64,000 nt of DNA from Erwinia typographi. Its GTDB lineage: Bacteria > Pseudomonadota > Gammaproteobacteria > Enterobacterales > Enterobacteriaceae. The notes below the pieces were generated by a model. That model worked only from the letters and a program-made list of their open reading frames with translations. It did no database searches and had not been told where the DNA came from. Below are positions 58,024 to 64,000 of the stretch, in pieces. The position numbers were made by a program, and so were the translations under genes. The stretch's first letter is position 1. Every line of letters starts with the position of its first letter. Where the stretch lies: the NCBI RefSeq assembly GCF_000773975.1, contig NZ_JRUQ01000006.1, forward strand, positions 1 to 64,000, given 5' to 3'.

Positions 58024-59076
58024 ATGACGGACATCGTACAGTTATTGGGCAAAGAAGCTGACACTCTTCTGCAACATCGCTGCATGACCATTCCAGCGGA
58101 AAGCCTTTATTTACCGGGCGCGGATTATGTCGATCGGGTAATGATTGATAACAACCGTTCTCCTGCCGTGTTGCGCAATATGCAAACGCTTTACAACACG
58201 GGCCGCCTGGCCGGTACTGGCTATCTCTCGATTCTGCCGGTCGATCAGGGCGTTGAGCATTCGGCGGGCGCCTCGTTTGCCGCTAATCCGCTCTACTTCG
58301 ATCCGAAAAACATTGTTGAACTGGCGATTGAGGCCGGCTGTAACTGTGTCGCTTCAACCTACGGCGTACTGGCCTCGGTTTCTCGCCGCTATGCGCACCG
58401 CATTCCGTTTATGGTTAAGCTGAACCACAACGAAACTCTTAGCTATCCGACGCAGTACGATCAGACGCTGTATGCCAGCGTGGAGCAGGCATTTAATTTA
58501 GGCGCGATTGCAGTAGGCGCGACGATTTACTTCGGCTCCGAGCAGTCCCGCCGCCAGCTGGAAGAGATTTCCGTGGCATTCGAGCGCGCGCACGAACTGG
58601 GTATGGTTACCGTGCTGTGGGCCTATCTGCGCAATAACGACTTCAAAAAAGACGGCGTGGATTATCATGCCAGCGCCGACCTGACCGGCCAGGCTAACCA
58701 TCTTGCCGCGACCATCGGTGCCGATATCGTGAAGCAGAAAATGGCGGAAAATAACGGCGGCTACAACGCGGTGAAATTTGGCTCCACCGACGAGCGCGTC
58801 TACAGCAAGCTGACCAGCGACAACCCGATCGATCTGGTGCGCTACCAGCTGGCGAACTGCTATATGGGCCGGGCAGGACTGATCAATTCCGGCGGCGCGG
58901 CGGCAGGTGAGACGGATACGGCAGAATCCGTGCGCACGGCGGTGATCAACAAACGCGCCGGCGGTATGGGGCTGATCCTGGGACGCAAAGCCTTCAAGAA
59001 ATCGATGAAAGACGGCGTAGCGCTGATCAATGCCGTTCAGGATGTCTATCTGGCGAAAGACGTCACCATCGCCTGA
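58024..59076 (+). CDS. fbaB: Fructose-bisphosphate aldolase class I
   Basis: This 350-aa DhnA-type class I aldolase cleaves or forms fructose 1,6-bisphosphate through a Schiff base, mainly in gluconeogenesis. Family stretches include [29 protein letters not shown] and [13 protein letters not shown]. Position next to thiMD matches E. coli. Confidence 0.95.
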   Translation: MTDIVQLLGKEADTLLQHRCMTIPAESLYLPGADYVDRVMIDNNRSPAVLRNMQTLYNTGRLAGTGYLSILPVDQGVEHSAGASFAANPLYFDPKNIVELAIEAGCNCVASTYGVLASVSRRYAHRIPFMVKLNHNETLSYPTQYDQTLYASVEQAFNLGAIAVGATIYFGSEQSRRQLEEISVAFERAHELGMVTVLWAYLRNNDFKKDGVDYHASADLTGQANHLAATIGADIVKQKMAENNGGYNAVKFGSTDERVYSKLTSDNPIDLVRYQLANCYMGRAGLINSGGAAAGETDTAESVRTAVINKRAGGMGLILGRKAFKKSMKDGVALINAVQDVYLAKDVTIA

Positions 59077-59093
59077 CGAGCGATATTGATAAC

Positions 59094-59118
59094 AAGGGGC
59101 TGGCAATGCTTAGCCCCA
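59094..59118 (+). terminator. Terminator-like hairpin after fbaB
   Basis: GGGGCTGGCA / TGCTTAGCCCC forms a stem 15 bp past the stop; T-run is weak. Confidence 0.5.
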
Positions 59119-59234
59119 TATCTTTCACCCTGGGTGATTATTTTGTTACAAACTATCGCCTGACCACCCCCTTCATCTCCCCGCCGAACCAGATAAAATA
59201 ACGCTTTAGCCTGACAAGAGCCGTTAAATCAATA

Positions 59235-61280
59235 ATGAAGTGGTTATCAAAAAATGCAGGGTTGTTTACCGTTAAAACCTGCATTGCCGCCTTTCTGGCC
59301 TTATATATCGCTCTGGAACTCAACCTCGATAAGCCCGCTTGGGCGATGGTCTCGGTTTATGTGATTTCTCAGCTTTATTCTGCCTCTACGCTGTCGAAGG
59401 CGCTGTTTCGCTTCTTCGGCACGGTGCTGGGCGGGATATTTATCTTTCTGGTTTACCCGCTGACCGTCACTCACCCGCTGCTGTTCAGCCTCAGCGTTTC
59501 ACTGTGGGTGGCCTGCTGTCTTTATCTTTCTCTGCATGACCGCACGCCAAAAAGCTACGTGTTTATGCTGGCAGGCTATAGCGCGGCGATTATGGGCTTT
59601 GCCGACGTAACCACGCCGCTGTCGATCACCTACACCGTTATTTCCCGTATTGAGGAGATCACCGTGGCGATTATTTGCAGCAGCCTGGTACATATGCTGG
59701 TTTTCCCGGTAAAGATGCGCAATCTGCTGGAAAACAGCGTCAGCCACTGGTTTGACAGCGCAAAGAATCTCTGCAACGAGCTGCTGACCGTCGAATCAAA
59801 AGAGACCTCGCCGGAAAGGGAGCAAATTCTGGTGCAGATGGCTAACTACCCGATAGCGGTGGAAACCCTGATCACTCACTGCGCGTATGAAGGTGACTCA
59901 GCGAGGAAGCTTATCCGCCTGGTGAGCGCGCAGTATCAGCACCTTTCCTATCTGATCCCAACGCTGACGGCGATTGAAAAGCGCCTGAGCCTGCTGGCTG
60001 TTCAGGGCATCGCCTTTCCTGATTTTGTGGCCCAATCCTTCAGCAGCTTCCTCGTCTGGCTTAACAGCCCGGAGCAAAGCGGCCATGCGCAGGCCATCAA
60101 GGCGGATATCAATGCCTCTCAGGAGAGAATCAAAGCGCTTTATCGCCGTGGCGAAATGAGCGCGGAAGAGGGGCTGTTGCTGATCGGGCTGCTGGAGCGG
60201 TTGCTCAACTTTATTCGTATCGCCGACTCTTATTTTGGCGCCAAAGAGCGCGTCAGCCAGCTCGGTCCGGAGAGGAAGCGCAGCAGGCATAAACTGATCA
60301 GAAAGCATCGGGACAAAGGGTTGATCCTGCTCTCATCCTTTACGGCTTTTTTTGCCACGCTGCTTGGCTGCCTGTTCTGGATCGGCAGCGGCTGGAAGGA
60401 CGGTTCGTCGACGCCGATGATTGCCGCCGTGGTCTGTTCGTTTTTTGCCTCACTGGACAGCCCGATAGCCCCAATGAAGGTGTTTCTGAAAGGCGTGCTG
60501 ATTGCCATCGCGATCAGCGTGCTTTACGTCGGGCTGCTGATTCCGATGACCGTAACCTTTGAGTCGCTGATCATCTGCCTGGCTCCGGGACTGCTGGCGC
60601 TTGGACTGGTGATCGCCAATCCCGCGACTAACTTTATCGGGCTGATCATCGCCACACAAATCCCCGGGTTTATTGGCATGACGCACGATCTTAAACCCGA
60701 CCTGCTGTCGATTATTAACGCGTCGATCTCAACGATCGTCGGCATTTTGCTGGCGGTGATTGTGACGGCGATTATTCGTAACAGAAGGCCCGCCTGGTCC
60801 GCCCGCCGCGTGCTGCGCAAGGGCATCAAAGAGCTGTTACAGTTTACTGGAGAAATTAAAATCGACGCTTCGTCGCTGCTGTCCCGGCAGCAGTACGTGG
60901 CCAGCATGATTGATAAAATTAATATTATTCTGCCGCGTAATAAAATCGATCCGACGCCGGGCGTGGCGCTGGGCGGGAATTTGATTGCCGAAATCTGGCT
61001 TGGCGTGAACTGCTATGATTTCTATGCCCGCCATCAGGCGGCGATTAAAGAGCACCAGCTGGAAACGGATGCGGTGATGTTTGAGATCAATCAGTACTTT
61101 AAACAGCGGCTCAGGAATATTCACCTGGAGCCGCCGCAGTCGCTGCTGACCGAGCTGAACCGGCTGCTGATTAAAACCGAAGGGCTTTGCCGGGCCGATA
61201 TGACTCTGTTCAGGCCGCTGTTCTATCTGTTCAATATCCGCATGACGCTGTATCCCACACAGAGGTGGCCTGCGCTATAG
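59235..61280 (+). CDS. FUSC-family inner-membrane transporter
   Basis: This 681-aa protein has two similar membrane modules of four to six helices (about residues 10-165 and 360-520), each followed by a soluble helical domain, as in FUSC/AaeB/YccS proteins. FUSC proteins are thought to export aromatic acids or similar compounds. It ends six bases into the convergent GntR gene. Substrate unknown. Confidence 0.85.
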   Translation: MKWLSKNAGLFTVKTCIAAFLALYIALELNLDKPAWAMVSVYVISQLYSASTLSKALFRFFGTVLGGIFIFLVYPLTVTHPLLFSLSVSLWVACCLYLSLHDRTPKSYVFMLAGYSAAIMGFADVTTPLSITYTVISRIEEITVAIICSSLVHMLVFPVKMRNLLENSVSHWFDSAKNLCNELLTVESKETSPEREQILVQMANYPIAVETLITHCAYEGDSARKLIRLVSAQYQHLSYLIPTLTAIEKRLSLLAVQGIAFPDFVAQSFSSFLVWLNSPEQSGHAQAIKADINASQERIKALYRRGEMSAEEGLLLIGLLERLLNFIRIADSYFGAKERVSQLGPERKRSRHKLIRKHRDKGLILLSSFTAFFATLLGCLFWIGSGWKDGSSTPMIAAVVCSFFASLDSPIAPMKVFLKGVLIAIAISVLYVGLLIPMTVTFESLIICLAPGLLALGLVIANPATNFIGLIIATQIPGFIGMTHDLKPDLLSIINASISTIVGILLAVIVTAIIRNRRPAWSARRVLRKGIKELLQFTGEIKIDASSLLSRQQYVASMIDKINIILPRNKIDPTPGVALGGNLIAEIWLGVNCYDFYARHQAAIKEHQLETDAVMFEINQYFKQRLRNIHLEPPQSLLTELNRLLIKTEGLCRADMTLFRPLFYLFNIRMTLYPTQRWPAL

Positions 61281-61964
61281 GGGTTTTTCAAACCAGTCGC
61301 TGTTCTGCTCGGCAATCGGCGTGATGGAGAAAATCATCTCCTGCAAATGGCGGCGTAGCGCACGCTCTGCGCCGTCAACGTCTTTAGCCGCCAGCGCCCG
61401 GAAAATCTCGCGGTGTTGCTCAATCAGGCTTTCCGGCGGAGAAACTTTACTCAGGGTGAGGAACCGCACGCGGTCCATCGCCGCCTTGATATTCTCCACG
61501 GTTTCCCACGCCAGCTCACAGTTGATGCTTTGGGCTATCAGCCGGTGAAATTCGTCGTCCAGCAGTAAAAAAGCCTGGCTGTCATGCCTCTCTGCCGCCA
61601 TCTGCTGTAGCTGAAGGTTGTGCTCCAACTGGGCTAACGAGCTGGCTGACGCCTCTACGGCCGCGCGGCGGATCACCGCCACTTCTACCGCTTCACGGAT
61701 AAAACGGCCGTCCGCGACCCGTTGGGCAGAGATCTTGCGCACAAAGGTGCCGCGCTGCGGCAGAACCTGCACCAACCCGGCTTCAGCCAGCTTGATAAAG
61801 GCTTCGCGAACCGGCTGGCGGGAGACGCTGAAGCGCGCGGAAACCTCTTTTTCGGACAGCAGCGAACCTGGCGGGATCGCGCAGGTCACGATATCCTGGC
61901 GCAGAAAGCGATAAATCTGCTGATTCACCGGCTCGCTGGCGGTGATGACGTATGCGGTAGACAT
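61275..61964 (-). CDS. GntR-family regulator with FCD domain
   Basis: This 229-aa protein has an N-terminal GntR winged helix (FRQDIVTCAIPPGSLLSEKE, ARFSVSRQPVREAFIKLAEA) and a C-terminal FCD ligand domain. It resembles the RspR/YdfH branch. The next genes on the same strand encode a mannitol-dehydrogenase-family enzyme and an MFS transporter, the set found near ydfH-ydfI-ydfJ in E. coli, so it probably controls them. Confidence 0.85.
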   Translation of the reverse strand: MSTAYVITASEPVNQQIYRFLRQDIVTCAIPPGSLLSEKEVSARFSVSRQPVREAFIKLAEAGLVQVLPQRGTFVRKISAQRVADGRFIREAVEVAVIRRAAVEASASSLAQLEHNLQLQQMAAERHDSQAFLLLDDEFHRLIAQSINCELAWETVENIKAAMDRVRFLTLSKVSPPESLIEQHREIFRALAAKDVDGAERALRRHLQEMIFSITPIAEQNSDWFEKPL

Positions 61965-62174
61965 TCGTAATATCCCTATTTATCCCTTATTTTTTCACGC
62001 TACGAATGCGTCGGCTGCTGCGTGAAGGATGAGGGAGATAAATACCCATTTTCCTTCAGGATGCTGCCGGTTAAGCTACATTCCGACGATTAAAGGGTGA
62101 GACGATGGGCGGATGCCCTTACATGAAAGTCTAAGTCTAAACAGGGCGCTGGCGCTTCGCCAGCGCTTATTCGC
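61965..62174. other. Spacer with hairpin after the dehydrogenase gene
   Basis: 210 bp without a gene. The inverted repeat GCGCTGGCG / CGCCAGCGC (about 62144-62166) just past the dehydrogenase stop is probably its terminator on the minus strand. Confidence 0.5.
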
Positions 62175-63638
62175 TTAAGCCTGTTCAAGCACGCGTTTTA
62201 CCGTATCTTTTGCGCCTTTCTCGCGTAAAAGTTGGCTGAACTGGTTCACTTTCGCGACGAAAGCGGGTTCGGCGGCCAGATCTTCGCCAAATACCGCTTT
62301 TAACGACAGCAGGGCTGCTACCCGCTCTTCGCCCTCTGCGGTTTCCGCCACGCGTTGCGCCAGCTGCTCACGCATCGGATCGCGGATTTCAATGGCCTGA
62401 CCCTGCTCATCGACGCCGCTAACGTAGCGCATCCAGCCCGCCACGCCAAGGGCCAGCAAATCGTAGCGACCGCCGTTTTTCAGGTGCCAGCGGATACTGT
62501 CCAGCCAGCGTTGCGGCAGTTTTTGCGTGCCGTCGTTGGCAATTTGCGCCGTGCGGTGGCGGATCGCGAGATTTTCATAACGGGCAATCAGCGAGTTGGC
62601 GTAAGCCTGCAAATCCACCCCTTTCGTCTGTAGCGTGGGTGCCTGCTCATCAAGCATCAATTGCAGCGAGGCCTGACGAAAGTGCTTATCCGCCATGCAG
62701 TCGCTGATATGCTCGTAGCCTGCCAGATTCCCCAGATAGGCGAGGAAAGAGTGGCTGCCGTTCAGCATACGCAGCTTCATCTCTTCAAAAGGCAGCACGT
62801 CACTGACCAGCTCAGCGCCCGCTTTTTCCCACGCCGGGCGGCCGCTGACAAAGTTATCTTCAATCACCCACTGGAAGAAAGGCTCGCAGGCGACGCTGAC
62901 CGGATCGTCACAACCCAGCTTTTCACGCAGGGTGGCATGGGTTTCATCGGTCATTGCCGGCACGATACGGTCGACCATAGTTGAAGGGAAGGTTATGTTT
63001 CCTGCAATCCATGCGGCCAGCTCGCTGCTCTGCTTTTCGGCCAGGCCAAGCACGACGTTACGGGTGACGTGCCCATTTTCCGGCATGTTGTCGCAGGACA
63101 TCACGCTGAACGGCGGCAAACCGCGCTCGCGACGGCGCACAATTCCCGCCAGGATAATGCCAGGCAGGGAGGAGGGGGCCTCAGGATGGGCAATGTCGTG
63201 CGCAATCGACGGATGCGCTAAATCCAGCTTGCCGCTGGACGGCTCGTAGCAGTAGCCTTTTTCGGTCACGGTCATCGACACGATCGCCACGTCCGGCTGC
63301 GCCAGCGCCTCAATCACCGCATCAATGCCGTCGGACTTGCCGTGCAGCGCCTCTTTCACCACGCCGATAACCCGCAGCGCCATCTCGTCACCGGCCATTT
63401 CGGCGACGGTGTAGCAGTAGTCCTGCTGCTTAAGCGCCTGGATCAGCTCCCCGCTGTTCAGGTTGACTTCGCAGTAGCCCCAGTCGCTGCCGTACTGGCT
63501 GGCCAGCCGGTCGCTGCACACGGCCTGATGGGCGCGATGGAAGGCGCCAAAACCGATATGGACCATGCGGGTCCGTACGGCCTGGCGGTCATAATCCGGA
63601 CGGACTACGTCCGGGGAGAGAGAATCAAGTGAAAGCAT
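62175..63638 (-). CDS. Mannitol dehydrogenase-family polyol/hexuronate oxidoreductase (YdfI/UxuB type)
   Basis: This 487-aa NAD-dependent long-chain dehydrogenase begins VHIGFGAFHRAHQA, a mannitol/fructuronate dehydrogenase signature, with SCDNMPENG and KLRMLNGSHSFLAYLG further on. It would interconvert a polyol or aldonate with a keto sugar, for example mannonate and fructuronate. GAAAGGATTATCG precedes ATG 63638; a longer frame to 63683 is less likely. It lies downstream of the MFS gene, with 48 bp between them. Confidence 0.85.
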   Translation of the reverse strand: MLSLDSLSPDVVRPDYDRQAVRTRMVHIGFGAFHRAHQAVCSDRLASQYGSDWGYCEVNLNSGELIQALKQQDYCYTVAEMAGDEMALRVIGVVKEALHGKSDGIDAVIEALAQPDVAIVSMTVTEKGYCYEPSSGKLDLAHPSIAHDIAHPEAPSSLPGIILAGIVRRRERGLPPFSVMSCDNMPENGHVTRNVVLGLAEKQSSELAAWIAGNITFPSTMVDRIVPAMTDETHATLREKLGCDDPVSVACEPFFQWVIEDNFVSGRPAWEKAGAELVSDVLPFEEMKLRMLNGSHSFLAYLGNLAGYEHISDCMADKHFRQASLQLMLDEQAPTLQTKGVDLQAYANSLIARYENLAIRHRTAQIANDGTQKLPQRWLDSIRWHLKNGGRYDLLALGVAGWMRYVSGVDEQGQAIEIRDPMREQLAQRVAETAEGEERVAALLSLKAVFGEDLAAEPAFVAKVNQFSQLLREKGAKDTVKRVLEQA

Positions 63639-63686
63639 CGATAATCCTTTCTGTTGCGGCGCGTGGATCGCCCGCGCGCCCATTCT

Positions 63687-64000
63687 TCACACTAAAACCG
63701 CTGTGTTCTGCGCCTTCGGACTTTTAATCACAAAGAATACCAGCACCGCACCCAATGCGGCTACACAACCGGCCAGCACAAAGGCGCTGTCGAATTTACC
63801 GGTGTGATGCACGATGTAGCCGGTAACAATGGGGCCGACGATGCCGGACAGGCTGCCGATCAGATGGATAAATCCGCTGATCCCGCCCACGCGACTTTTG
63901 TGCACCACATCCTGAATAATCGCCCAGTAGATAGCGCCGGTGATGTACAGGAAGAAAATGGAGACGGACATCAGGGCAACTGCCGGGTACACCCCTTTTA
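63687..64000 (-). CDS. MFS transporter, C-terminal part (cut by window edge)
   Basis: About 104 C-terminal residues are visible, with membrane helices (SVSIFFLYITGAIYWAII, GFIHLIGSLSGIVGPIVTGY, VLAGCVAALGAVLVFFVI) of the anion:cation symporter type. Upstream of the dehydrogenase on the same strand, it probably imports that enzyme's substrate. The start lies beyond the window. Confidence 0.8.
   Translation of the reverse strand, partial: KGVYPAVALMSVSIFFLYITGAIYWAIIQDVVHKSRVGGISGFIHLIGSLSGIVGPIVTGYIVHHTGKFDSAFVLAGCVAALGAVLVFFVIKSPKAQNTAVLV

Overview
The window comes from an Enterobacterales chromosome. A GC-rich backbone runs cirA - fghA/yeiG - folE - yeiB - galS - mglBAC - sanA - maeA - cdd - yohKJ - metG - apbC/mrp - thiMD - fbaB, which broadly matches the 46-47 minute region of Escherichia coli. 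The species cannot be named from this sequence alone. Backbone functions include siderophore and iron uptake (a FecCD-type ABC permease and ATPase, then CirA), glutathione-dependent formaldehyde oxidation, folate synthesis, galactose uptake under GalS/CRP control, pyrimidine salvage, methionyl-tRNA charging, thiazole/HMP salvage, gluconeogenic aldolase, and a polyol/hexuronate oxidation cluster cut by the right edge.

Between apbC and thiM lies about 31 kb of AT-rich accessory DNA (about 24.8-56.2 kb). I read it as a tandem array of three related integrative elements. Element 0 (about 24.8-30.86 kb) is decayed. It keeps a truncated integrase, a type VI secretion PAAR/toxin/immunity cassette, a primase fragment and two copies of a divergent small-gene cassette. 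Element A (30.86-42.74 kb) has a tyrosine integrase, a Hachiman (hamAB) anti-phage system, an overlapping phosphoribosyltransferase/SLOG-like pair, a serine recombinase, an iteron array, an RHH plus winged-helix replication module and a nuclease-like gene. Element B (42.74-56.23 kb) has a tyrosine integrase, a DUF2778/Tlde1-like peptidoglycan effector with a membrane partner, a HEPN-like gene, a second small tyrosine recombinase, a larger iteron array, the homologous RHH plus winged-helix module, and a minimal virion block: a decoration-like protein, a gpE-like major capsid protein and a tape-measure-like protein, with no terminase or portal.

The notable feature is the attachment site. Each junction carries a thiM-type TPP riboswitch aptamer (30788-30860, 42666-42738, 56162-56233) with a 48-bp identical core. 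Only the last copy, in front of thiM, keeps both strands of closing helix P1; the two internal copies sit about 85 bp upstream of integrase genes. Both ends of A and of B carry short repeats phased at 12 bp (GGGGTACA in A, TGGGATCA in B), and the innermost left repeat overlaps the integrase start codon. These elements therefore appear to integrate into a riboswitch, carry a replacement aptamer and restore thiM control, much as other islands restore a tRNA gene.

A and B look like replicating satellite or plasmid-like islands: iterons, an overlapping two-gene replication module, a replication protein whose C terminus resembles the SSB tip (element A), defence and competition cargo, and in B a few capsid/tail genes that would need a helper phage for packaging. 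Family assignments rest on motifs read by eye; no database search was possible.
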